A DNA stretch of 64,000 nucleotides from Prochlorococcus sp. AG-676-P15-1 (GTDB taxonomy: Bacteria; Cyanobacteriota; Cyanobacteriia; PCC-6307; Cyanobiaceae): assembly GCA_003210825.1 (NCBI GenBank), contig QCUF01000003.1:1-64000 (forward strand). Direction: 5' to 3'. Below are positions 11,685 through 20,298 of the stretch, piece by piece (the stretch's first letter is position 1; the number at the start of each line of letters is the position of its first letter). The notes below the pieces were generated by a model that did not search any database, was not told the DNA's origin, and saw nothing but the letters and a program-made list of their open reading frames with translations. A program made the translations under genes and the position numbers.

Positions 11685-12668
11685 GTGCAATTTATTGATC
11701 AAGCAAACATTATTCTCAAAGCTGGTAAAGGCGGTAATGGAATAGTTTCATTTAGAAGAGAAAAATTTGTTCCTGCCGGTGGCCCTTCAGGAGGTAATGG
11801 AGGTAAGGGTGGTTCAATAATCATTATCGCTGATAATAATCTCCAAACACTTTTGGATTTTAAATTTAATAGAGAAATATTTGCTAAAGATGGTTTCAAA
11901 GGAGGTCCAAACAAAAGATCAGGGGCTTCAGGTGATAATACAATCTTAAAAGTTCCTTGCGGTACGGAAATTAGAGATTTTAATACTGGTATTATCTTGG
12001 GTGATTTAACTGAGGATAAGCAAAGTTTAACTATTGCCCATGGAGGTAGAGGTGGACATGGGAATGCTTATTACTTAAGTAATCAAAATAGGGCTCCGGA
12101 ATCTTTCACTGAAGGGCAAGAAGGAGAGATATGGGAGGTTCAATTAGAATTAAAACTTCTTGCCGAAGTAGGAATTATAGGTCTTCCTAATGCAGGGAAG
12201 AGTACTTTAATTTCTGTTTTATCATCAGCACGACCTAAAATTGCAAACTACCCTTTTACAACTTTAATACCAAATTTAGGTGTAGTAAGGAAAGCTGATG
12301 GGAATGGGTGCCTTTTTGCCGATATACCTGGCTTAATATCTGGAGCTGCTGAAGGAGTAGGATTGGGACATGATTTTTTAAGACATATACAAAGAACTAA
12401 AATACTTATTCATTTGATTGATTCAATTGCTGAAAATCCTATTCAGGATTTCGAGATAATTGAGAAAGAATTAAAACGATATGGAAGTGGTCTTTTAAAC
12501 AAAGAAAGAATAGTTGTACTTAATAAGATGGAACTTGTAGATGAAAATTATTTGCAAACAATTACAAAAAAGTTAGAAAATTTATCTAAGAAAAAAGTTT
12601 TAGTTATTTCTTCATCTTTACGAAAAGGTTTATCACCACTACTTTCTGAGGTTTGGAAGCGAATTTAA
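11685..12668 (+). CDS. obgE: GTPase Obg/CgtA
   Basis: Gly-rich Obg fold, [28 protein letters not shown]. Confidence 0.97.
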   Translation: MQFIDQANIILKAGKGGNGIVSFRREKFVPAGGPSGGNGGKGGSIIIIADNNLQTLLDFKFNREIFAKDGFKGGPNKRSGASGDNTILKVPCGTEIRDFNTGIILGDLTEDKQSLTIAHGGRGGHGNAYYLSNQNRAPESFTEGQEGEIWEVQLELKLLAEVGIIGLPNAGKSTLISVLSSARPKIANYPFTTLIPNLGVVRKADGNGCLFADIPGLISGAAEGVGLGHDFLRHIQRTKILIHLIDSIAENPIQDFEIIEKELKRYGSGLLNKERIVVLNKMELVDENYLQTITKKLENLSKKKVLVISSSLRKGLSPLLSEVWKRI

Positions 12669-12755
12669 TTTTTTGGAAATATTATTTTATTGATGAAATT
12701 ACTTGATTTAATTTAGGAAATTAGCCATAAATGAGGTATTGCCTTTAATAAACTA

Positions 12756-12938
12756 ATGAATTTTTATAGTTGCTTTGATCAACAAGGACAAATAATTGCC
12801 AGGTGTCAGACTATCCAAGATATTCAAGTTTTAAAGAAAATGGGCAGACCGATAGTAGAAGTAAAAGAAATGAAGAATGAAGAATCTGTTGTATGTTCAT
12901 TAACTGGAAGTCCATCTGATTTCAACATGGATTATTAA
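12756..12938 (+). CDS. Conserved hypothetical small protein
   Basis: 60 aa ORF with ATG; followed by a strong terminator. Confidence 0.6.
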   Translation: MNFYSCFDQQGQIIARCQTIQDIQVLKKMGRPIVEVKEMKNEESVVCSLTGSPSDFNMDY

Positions 12939-12968
12939 TAAAATAATAAAAAATAAAAAATAAAAAAT

Positions 12969-13000
12969 AAAGGGGCTATTAAAGCCCCCTTTATTTTTTT
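12969..13000. terminator. Intrinsic terminator between convergent genes
   Basis: AAAGGGGCTattaaAGCCCCCTTT followed by a T-tract; A-rich on the other side, so possibly bidirectional. Confidence 0.85.
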
Positions 13001-13019
13001 ACATTTTTAAAATTAAAAA

Positions 13020-13238
13020 TTAATCGTCATAAACTAAACATTCAGGTTCGTCCGGATTTGCATCGCAGAATAACTCTAATGCATTTGGATCATGCTTATC
13101 TTCAGGATGATGATCTTTATATCCTTCGAGATCTTTTAATTCTTCAGTTAAATGTCTGACCTTTGGAAGATTTCCCTCTTCTTTTGCAGAGGCGATTTCC
13201 GATTGATCTTTTTGAATGTGTTCGTCAATGGATTTCAT
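13020..13238 (-). CDS. CP12-domain protein (only the C-terminal cysteine motif retained)
   Basis: C-terminus LELFCDANPDEPECLVYDD matches the CP12 C-terminal motif; no N-terminal cysteines. Confidence 0.85.
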   Translation of the reverse strand: MKSIDEHIQKDQSEIASAKEEGNLPKVRHLTEELKDLEGYKDHHPEDKHDPNALELFCDANPDEPECLVYDD

Positions 13239-13310
13239 TTTCAGTTTTTATACTAAAGTAGATATCTACAACATAGTTAATTTGAATTGATTTTGCATCA
13301 TGTATTTATA

Positions 13311-13343
13311 AAGTTCGTGTTCATTACAACATGAACTTTTTTT
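13311..13343 (+). terminator. Intrinsic terminator-like hairpin with T-tract on the + strand
   Basis: AAGTTCgTGTTcattacAACAtGAACTTTTTTT. Confidence 0.6.
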
Positions 13344-13368
13344 AATCAATAATTATTTAAAAATAAAT

Positions 13369-14316
13369 CTACTTTGGAAGTGATTGCATTATTTCCTTTA
13401 GAGAAGGAAGAACTGGGATGATTTGATTAGGATTTAAAGGGAATAATGCTTTGTAATAATCTTTTTTCCATTCAGAGTCAAAACATGTTTCAGAAACCTT
13501 AGTTAATTTAAAAAACTTTAATCTCCATTTAATGATATTTTTAAAGTCTGAAATTTCTTTTTCAGTACATTTAAAAAGTTGCCTATAAATTAATTCCCAA
13601 CGAATAATTGTTGGAAATAAATAGATATCTGCATAAGTTAAATCTTCTCCACAAACCCAATTACCTAAATTCTTATCAAACTTTTTTTCTATTTTAGTTA
13701 GAGCTTCAAAAAGGTTCTTACTTGCTTTTTCATAAGAGATCTGATTTCTGGCAAATCCGCATTTATAAACACCATTGTTAATGTCCGAATGAATTATTTC
13801 TAGTAAATCTTGATCGCATTTACTTATTTGAAGTGTTTTTTGAGAGGAGTCTTCTTTTATTGAGTTCAGAAACTTTACTATTTCAGAACTTTCATTAGAT
13901 AAAATATTAATCTGATCATTTTGAAAATTAAATAATAATGGTAATGTCGACCTGAAAAGATTATGCTTTTGCGCTCTTTTATAAAATTGATGAAGAGTAT
14001 CGCATCCCTCAAACTTTTCATTGAAAATCCATTGACCACTATTAATATCTGCTTCTAAAAAAATAACTTTGATTTTCTTTGATAAGTTTTTCAGCTTGTA
14101 AATGAGTAAAGTTCTATGGCACCACGGACAAGAATTCCCTACTAACAAGTAAGTATTTTCATTTTTGCCTTTAAATTCATGATTTTTATTTATTAATATC
14201 CCTCTCGGCCTTCTATAATTTCCATGTAAATCTGAAGGTGCGAAACCATTCATTAATTTTGTCCAAAACCAAAACCAGAACTTTTTCGAAAAGTTAATGA
14301 GATACTTATTTTGCAT
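13369..14316 (-). CDS. Glutathione S-transferase-like protein (ECM4/omega-like, CPWCHRT motif)
   Basis: GNSCPWCHRTLL thioredoxin-like active site; C-terminal GST helical region (CGEDLTYADIYLFPT). Confidence 0.88.
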   Translation of the reverse strand: MQNKYLINFSKKFWFWFWTKLMNGFAPSDLHGNYRRPRGILINKNHEFKGKNENTYLLVGNSCPWCHRTLLIYKLKNLSKKIKVIFLEADINSGQWIFNEKFEGCDTLHQFYKRAQKHNLFRSTLPLLFNFQNDQINILSNESSEIVKFLNSIKEDSSQKTLQISKCDQDLLEIIHSDINNGVYKCGFARNQISYEKASKNLFEALTKIEKKFDKNLGNWVCGEDLTYADIYLFPTIIRWELIYRQLFKCTEKEISDFKNIIKWRLKFFKLTKVSETCFDSEWKKDYYKALFPLNPNQIIPVLPSLKEIMQSLPK

Positions 14317-14340
14317 AAACTTAGAATTTTAATTTTTTAA

Positions 14341-15228
14341 ATGACCTTGAAAAAAATACTAATTGTTTCTGGTACACATGGAAATGAAATTAATCCAGTA
14401 TGGGCAATCAATCAATTTAATAAGCAGTTTAAAACTATTGATAATAATATTGAATATAAATTCATCATTGGAAACCCTCTTGCTTATGAAAAAGGTTGTA
14501 GATACATAGATAATGACTTAAATAGATCTTTTACTTCAATTCAAGATAATAGTATTTATGAAATTAATAGGGCAAATTTTTTAGTTGAAAAGTTTGGATT
14601 CAATGGTTCAGAACCTTGTGATATTGCTATTGACTTACACACTACAACGGCAAATATGGGAACAAGTATTGTTATGTATGGAAGAAGAATAAAAGATTTT
14701 TGTTTAGCAGCTTTACTTCAGCATAAATTTGGTTTACCAATTTATTTGCATGAAAAAGATCCAAAACAAACTGGATTTCTCGTAGAAGCATGGCCATGTG
14801 GATTAGTCCTTGAAATAGGATCTGTTGCTCAAAATTTTTTTGATCCAAAAATTATAAATAGATTTCTAATAATTATTAGTTCTTTGAGAGATGAGATAAA
14901 CAAGTTAAAAAATAAACAAATAAGACTTCCGAAAGATTTATTTATCCATGTTCATCAAGGAAGTATTGATTATCCAAGAGATAAAAATGGAAATATCAAT
15001 GCTTTAATTCATCCTGAGAGAATCAATCAAGATTGGAAGCCAATAAAAAAGCATGCTCCATTGTTTATGGATATGGAGGGTAAAACTAAAACTTACACAA
15101 ATGAAGATACTATTTGGCCTGTCTTTATTGGTGAGGTCGCCTATAAAGAAAAGAATATTGCAATGAGTTTTACAAAAAAAGAAGTAGTAAGTGTCTCAGA
15201 TCAAATGTATGAGGAATTTTTTAGTTAG
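14341..15228 (+). CDS. Aspartoacylase/succinylglutamate desuccinylase family
   Basis: SGTHGNEINP, DLNRSF, DLHTTTANMG zinc-site motifs. Confidence 0.9.
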   Translation: MTLKKILIVSGTHGNEINPVWAINQFNKQFKTIDNNIEYKFIIGNPLAYEKGCRYIDNDLNRSFTSIQDNSIYEINRANFLVEKFGFNGSEPCDIAIDLHTTTANMGTSIVMYGRRIKDFCLAALLQHKFGLPIYLHEKDPKQTGFLVEAWPCGLVLEIGSVAQNFFDPKIINRFLIIISSLRDEINKLKNKQIRLPKDLFIHVHQGSIDYPRDKNGNINALIHPERINQDWKPIKKHAPLFMDMEGKTKTYTNEDTIWPVFIGEVAYKEKNIAMSFTKKEVVSVSDQMYEEFFS

Positions 15229-15394
15229 GTTTTATAAAAACGATAATTTCCCTCTTTTTGCATAAGAATAATTTATCTAAGGTATAAGATTCTTTTTCAC
15301 ATAAATGATGATTTTGGACTATATTTATTAAAGCGAAAATTATTTTTTTCGTTTTTAATTACACGTCTCGATTAGAGACATACTTTACGAACTC

Positions 15395-16477
15395 ATGACA
15401 ACTATTCAGCAGCAGCGTACTTCGCTGTTAAAAGGCTGGCCACAGTTTTGTGAGTGGGTAACATCAACTAACAACAGAATTTATGTTGGTTGGTTCGGCG
15501 TCTTAATGATTCCATGCCTACTTGCAGCAGCGGCTTGTTTCATCGTTGCTTTCATCGCAGCACCTCCAGTAGACATTGACGGAATTAGAGAACCAGTTGC
15601 TGGTTCATTCCTATACGGAAACAACATCATCTCAGGTGCAGTTGTTCCTTCTTCAAATGCTATTGGTCTACACTTCTACCCAATTTGGGAAGCAGCTACT
15701 GTAGATGAGTGGTTATACAACGGTGGTCCTTACCAGCTAGTAATATTCCACTTCCTTATTGGTATCTCAGCATACATGGGACGTCAGTGGGAGCTTTCAT
15801 ACCGTTTAGGTATGCGTCCTTGGATCTGTGTTGCATACTCTGCACCAGTTTCAGCAGCTTTCGCAGTATTCCTTGTATATCCATTCGGTCAAGGTTCATT
15901 CTCTGACGGAATGCCTTTAGGTATCTCTGGAACATTCAACTTCATGTTTGTTTTCCAGGCAGAGCACAACATTCTTATGCACCCATTCCACATGGCTGGT
16001 GTTGCAGGTATGTTCGGAGGATCTCTATTCTCAGCAATGCATGGTTCACTTGTTACTTCATCTCTAATCAGAGAAACAACTGAGACAGAATCTCAGAACT
16101 ATGGTTACAAGTTCGGACAAGAAGAAGAAACATATAACATCGTTGCAGCTCATGGCTACTTCGGTCGTTTAATCTTCCAATATGCTTCATTCAACAACAG
16201 CAGAAGTCTTCACTTCTTCCTAGCTGTATTCCCAGTTGTATGTGTTTGGTTAACTTCAATGGGAATCTGCACAATGGCATTCAACCTTAACGGTTTCAAC
16301 TTCAACCAATCAGTTGTAGATGCAAACGGTAAGATTGTTCCTACATGGGGTGACGTTCTTAACAGAGCTAACCTAGGTATGGAAGTAATGCACGAGCGTA
16401 ACGCTCACAACTTCCCACTTGATCTAGCAGCAGCTGAGTCTACAACAGTAGCTCTTACAGCTCCAGCTATCGGTTAA
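15395..16477 (+). CDS. psbA: Photosystem II D1 protein, copy 1
   Basis: 360 aa D1 sequence; [34 protein letters not shown]. Confidence 0.99.
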   Translation: MTTIQQQRTSLLKGWPQFCEWVTSTNNRIYVGWFGVLMIPCLLAAAACFIVAFIAAPPVDIDGIREPVAGSFLYGNNIISGAVVPSSNAIGLHFYPIWEAATVDEWLYNGGPYQLVIFHFLIGISAYMGRQWELSYRLGMRPWICVAYSAPVSAAFAVFLVYPFGQGSFSDGMPLGISGTFNFMFVFQAEHNILMHPFHMAGVAGMFGGSLFSAMHGSLVTSSLIRETTETESQNYGYKFGQEEETYNIVAAHGYFGRLIFQYASFNNSRSLHFFLAVFPVVCVWLTSMGICTMAFNLNGFNFNQSVVDANGKIVPTWGDVLNRANLGMEVMHERNAHNFPLDLAAAESTTVALTAPAIG

Positions 16478-16495
16478 GCTTAAAGTTCTAAATTT

Positions 16496-16528
16496 AAAGC
16501 CTCCTTTTATAAGGAGGCTTTTTTTTTA
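16496..16528 (+). terminator. psbA copy 1 intrinsic terminator
   Basis: AAAGCCTCCttttataaGGAGGCTTTTTTTTT. Confidence 0.92.
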
Positions 16529-16591
16529 TGTTTATATAATTTGATATTTCTGATACATCTTTCTACGTCAATTTCAGATTATTTTGTGTTC

Positions 16592-16693
16592 ATGATTCAG
16601 TCTTATTTTTCGATAGTACTAATAATACTGTTGACTTTTTTTGCAATGCTTTTAGATACTCCAGAATTAGGCTCTCTTATTCAAACTTTTTAA
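16592..16693 (+). CDS. Candidate 33-aa membrane-type small ORF in the psbA-psbA spacer
   Basis: ATG...TAA translating to MIQSYFSIVLIILLTFFAMLLDTPELGSLIQTF; no clear RBS. Confidence 0.3.
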   Translation: MIQSYFSIVLIILLTFFAMLLDTPELGSLIQTF

Positions 16694-17024
16694 ATGATTA
16701 AAGAAATAGATTAACTTCTACCTTTGCAAATCAATCGATTTTCTAATCTATTTTTTCAAAGTTTTTACTGGTTGTTTATCTAAACAATCTAATTAACTAC
16801 CCTGATGGAATATCAACCATTATTAAACTCTTTTTAATAAATTAGCTATAAGTTAAAAATGATTATTAGTTTTTTGTTAGTAAATATGCTGGCTTTTTCA
16901 CTTAATTTAAGAATTATCTTAATTAATTTTTAGGTTTTAAATAAGTATTATTTATAAAAAAGATAAGATTTGCTTATAAGTCTATTAAGTTATTAATAAT
17001 GTTGAATTTAATAAATTTTGCGTT

Positions 17025-17140
17025 TTAAATTCTCTCACTCCAATAAATAGTTGCTCCAAAAGCCTCTAGTTCCAGTCTTCTATATGTTGCTATCGATAAA
17101 GAAACTACTTCCTTTGATCTTTATCCCTTTGAATAGCCAC
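17025..17140 (-). pseudogene. Possible decayed small gene in the psbA spacer
   Basis: GTG-frame VAIQRDKDQRK* and overlapping frame KEVVSLSIATYRRLELEAFGATIYWSERI* join through one putative frameshift near 17107. Confidence 0.25.
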
Positions 17141-17345
17141 TCTATTATTACCAAGCTAATACCTCAATAACAAAGAGAATATTAAGATAAAAAGGCATAT
17201 AACACCTCAAAATGAGAAAAATGCTTAATCTCTCATTATTATTTCCGACACATAAATGATGATTTTGGACTATATTTATCAAAGCGAAAATTATTTTTTT
17301 CGTTTTTAATTACACGTCTCGATTAGAGACATACTTTACGAACTC

Positions 17346-18428
17346 ATGACAACTATTCAGCAGCAGCGTACTTCGCTGTTAAAAGGCTGGCCACAGTTTT
17401 GTGAGTGGGTAACATCAACTAACAACAGAATTTATGTTGGTTGGTTCGGCGTCTTAATGATTCCATGCCTACTTGCAGCAGCGGCTTGTTTCATCGTTGC
17501 TTTCATCGCAGCACCTCCAGTAGACATTGACGGAATTAGAGAACCAGTTGCTGGTTCATTCCTATACGGAAACAACATCATCTCAGGTGCAGTTGTTCCT
17601 TCTTCAAATGCTATTGGTCTACACTTCTACCCAATTTGGGAAGCAGCTACTGTAGATGAGTGGTTATACAACGGTGGTCCTTACCAGCTAGTAATATTCC
17701 ACTTCCTTATTGGTATCTCAGCATACATGGGACGTCAGTGGGAGCTTTCATACCGTTTAGGTATGCGTCCTTGGATCTGTGTTGCATACTCTGCACCAGT
17801 TTCAGCAGCTTTCGCAGTATTCCTTGTATATCCATTCGGTCAAGGTTCATTCTCTGACGGAATGCCTTTAGGTATCTCTGGAACATTCAACTTCATGTTT
17901 GTTTTCCAGGCAGAGCACAACATTCTTATGCACCCATTCCACATGGCTGGTGTTGCAGGTATGTTCGGAGGATCTCTATTCTCAGCAATGCATGGTTCAC
18001 TTGTTACTTCATCTCTAATCAGAGAAACAACTGAGACAGAATCTCAGAACTATGGTTACAAGTTCGGACAAGAAGAAGAAACATATAACATCGTTGCAGC
18101 TCATGGCTACTTCGGTCGTTTAATCTTCCAATATGCTTCATTCAACAACAGCAGAAGTCTTCACTTCTTCCTAGCTGTATTCCCAGTTGTATGTGTTTGG
18201 TTAACTTCAATGGGAATCTGCACAATGGCATTCAACCTTAACGGTTTCAACTTCAACCAATCAGTTGTAGATGCAAACGGTAAGATTGTTCCTACATGGG
18301 GTGACGTTCTTAACAGAGCTAACCTAGGTATGGAAGTAATGCACGAGCGTAACGCTCACAACTTCCCACTTGATCTAGCAGCAGCTGAGTCTACAACAGT
18401 AGCTCTTACAGCTCCAGCTATCGGTTAA
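17346..18428 (+). CDS. psbA: Photosystem II D1 protein, copy 2 (identical protein)
   Basis: Identical 360 aa translation to 15395..16477. Confidence 0.99.
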   Translation: MTTIQQQRTSLLKGWPQFCEWVTSTNNRIYVGWFGVLMIPCLLAAAACFIVAFIAAPPVDIDGIREPVAGSFLYGNNIISGAVVPSSNAIGLHFYPIWEAATVDEWLYNGGPYQLVIFHFLIGISAYMGRQWELSYRLGMRPWICVAYSAPVSAAFAVFLVYPFGQGSFSDGMPLGISGTFNFMFVFQAEHNILMHPFHMAGVAGMFGGSLFSAMHGSLVTSSLIRETTETESQNYGYKFGQEEETYNIVAAHGYFGRLIFQYASFNNSRSLHFFLAVFPVVCVWLTSMGICTMAFNLNGFNFNQSVVDANGKIVPTWGDVLNRANLGMEVMHERNAHNFPLDLAAAESTTVALTAPAIG

Positions 18429-18446
18429 GCTTAAAGTTCTAAATTT

Positions 18447-18479
18447 AAAGCCTCCTTTTATAAGGAGGCTTTTTTTTTA
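18447..18479 (+). terminator. psbA copy 2 intrinsic terminator
   Basis: AAAGCCTCCttttataaGGAGGCTTTTTTTTT. Confidence 0.92.
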
Positions 18480-18540
18480 TGTTTAATTCTTAATTGAGTT
18501 CTTATAATGGTTAATAGAACTTTAATAATTTGATATTTCA

Positions 18541-19635
18541 ATGAGTAGCAGTTTTGGTAAAATTTTTCGTGTCACTACTTTTGGAGAATCTCATGGAGGC
18601 GCTGTTGGAGTTATTCTTGATGGATGTCCTCCAAAGTTAAAAATAAATATTGACCTCATACAAAATGAATTAGATAGGCGAAGACCTGGTCAGAGCAAAA
18701 TTACAACTCCAAGAAACGAAGATGATAAATTAGAGATATTAAGTGGTTTAAAGGAAGGAATAACACTCGGAACCCCTATTGCAATGTTGGTTCGCAATAA
18801 AGATCAAAGACCAGGAGATTATAGTAATTTAGAGCAAGTATTCAGGCCATCTCACGCAGATGGTACATATCATTTGAAGTATGGAATTCAGGCTAGTTCT
18901 GGAGGAGGTAGAGCCTCAGCAAGAGAAACTATAGGAAGAGTTGCTGCAGGCTCTATCGCAAAACAATTATTAGAAAACTTGTTTAATACTGAAATTCTTT
19001 CTTGGGTAAAACGTATACATGATATTGACTCTCAGGTAAATAAAAATACACTTACTCTAAGTAAAATAGATTCAAATATTGTTAGATGTCCAGATGATAA
19101 GGTGGCCGCAAAAATGATTAATAGAATAAAAGAATTGCAGCAAGATGGTGATTCTTGTGGAGGCGTTATTGAATGTTTAGTGAAAAATATTCCATCAGGA
19201 TTAGGTATGCCTGTCTTTGATAAATTGGAAGCTGATCTTGCAAAGGCTTTGATGTCATTACCTGCTACTAAGGGATTTGAAATAGGTTCAGGTTTCTTGG
19301 GAACTTATTTAAGAGGAAGTGAACATAATGATTCGTTTATTGAGTCTGATGATATTAGTAAGCTTAAAACAATATCAAATAATTCAGGTGGTATACAAGG
19401 AGGAATAAGTAATGGAGAGAATATTGAGATGAAAATAGCTTTTAAACCAACAGCAACTATTGGAAAGGAGCAGAAAACTGTTAATGCTGATGGGAAAGAA
19501 GTACTAATGAAGGCCAAAGGCCGACATGATCCTTGTGTTTTACCGAGAGCAGTTCCAATGGTTGATTCAATGGTAGCTATCGTACTGGCAGACCATTTGC
19601 TTCTCCATCAAGCACAATGTTCAATTATTAAATAG
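18541..19635 (+). CDS. aroC: Chorismate synthase
   Basis: [52 protein letters not shown]. Confidence 0.97.
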   Translation: MSSSFGKIFRVTTFGESHGGAVGVILDGCPPKLKINIDLIQNELDRRRPGQSKITTPRNEDDKLEILSGLKEGITLGTPIAMLVRNKDQRPGDYSNLEQVFRPSHADGTYHLKYGIQASSGGGRASARETIGRVAAGSIAKQLLENLFNTEILSWVKRIHDIDSQVNKNTLTLSKIDSNIVRCPDDKVAAKMINRIKELQQDGDSCGGVIECLVKNIPSGLGMPVFDKLEADLAKALMSLPATKGFEIGSGFLGTYLRGSEHNDSFIESDDISKLKTISNNSGGIQGGISNGENIEMKIAFKPTATIGKEQKTVNADGKEVLMKAKGRHDPCVLPRAVPMVDSMVAIVLADHLLLHQAQCSIIK

Positions 19636-19645
19636 GAATAATTTT

Positions 19646-20287
19646 TTAATTTGATCTTCTTCTGAGCCATTTATATATCTTTGGATCTATTTTATTATTT
19701 TTAAAACCCATATCCCCAATTACGATAGCTTTATATCCTAAAGATTTATATAGCGGTATATCTGATATAGATAGACCTCCGGCAGCAATAAAATCTATAT
19801 TTTCATATTGAGATATATTTATTAATTCAAAATTATCTTTGACTGGGTAAATTTTGACAATTTTACAATTTAAATCTATTGCTTGTTTAAGATCTTTTAA
19901 ATGTTTGATTCCAGGAATTAATAAATGATTTTTTGAATTTGAATAATTTAAAAGGTCTCTATTCCAACCTTTCATCATTGAATAATTTAAACCTATTTTT
20001 ATAGAGTCATCTATCGATTTCTTATTTATTATTGAAGCAGAGCCTAAATTAAGCTTTGGGAACTTTAATCTTAAATTTGAAACATAATTTACCCAGTTAT
20101 CATTACTAGACCAACTAATTTCAATATTTATAAAACCTGCTTTTATTAAAAGCTCTATTTCTTGTTCAAGTAAATTTCTTTCAATAGAATTTGTATAAAT
20201 ATTTTGAGTAGGTTTTATTAATAAAAAAAAAGGTTTTGAATTAAGTCTTTGAGAGAAAGAATCTTTCTTTTTTAATGGAGATATCAA
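19646..20287 (-). CDS. KDPG/KHG aldolase-family protein
   Basis: IEISWSS, LIPGIKHLKDLKQA, VKIYPV, FIAAGGLS barrel motifs. Confidence 0.8.
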   Translation of the reverse strand: MISPLKKKDSFSQRLNSKPFFLLIKPTQNIYTNSIERNLLEQEIELLIKAGFINIEISWSSNDNWVNYVSNLRLKFPKLNLGSASIINKKSIDDSIKIGLNYSMMKGWNRDLLNYSNSKNHLLIPGIKHLKDLKQAIDLNCKIVKIYPVKDNFELINISQYENIDFIAAGGLSISDIPLYKSLGYKAIVIGDMGFKNNKIDPKIYKWLRRRSN

Positions 20288-20298
20288 ATTTTTTCAAA

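Larger units (their letters stand above)
15298..16534. repeat. Direct repeat copy 1 (psbA leader + CDS + terminator)
   Basis: Aligns at constant offset 1951 with 17249..18485; one difference noticed (T15329 vs C17280). Confidence 0.95.
17249..18485. repeat. Direct repeat copy 2 (psbA leader + CDS + terminator)
   Basis: See copy 1. Confidence 0.95.

Noticed and set aside
15709-15906. 65-aa ORF inside psbA (and the copy at 17660..17857)
   Set aside because: Alternate-frame shadow within psbA; duplicated only because psbA is duplicated.
15298-18485. psbA duplication as cyanophage integration
   Set aside because: No integrase, hli, talC or other phage genes nearby, and both copies look host-type with near-identical flanks; a host duplication or conversion is simpler.
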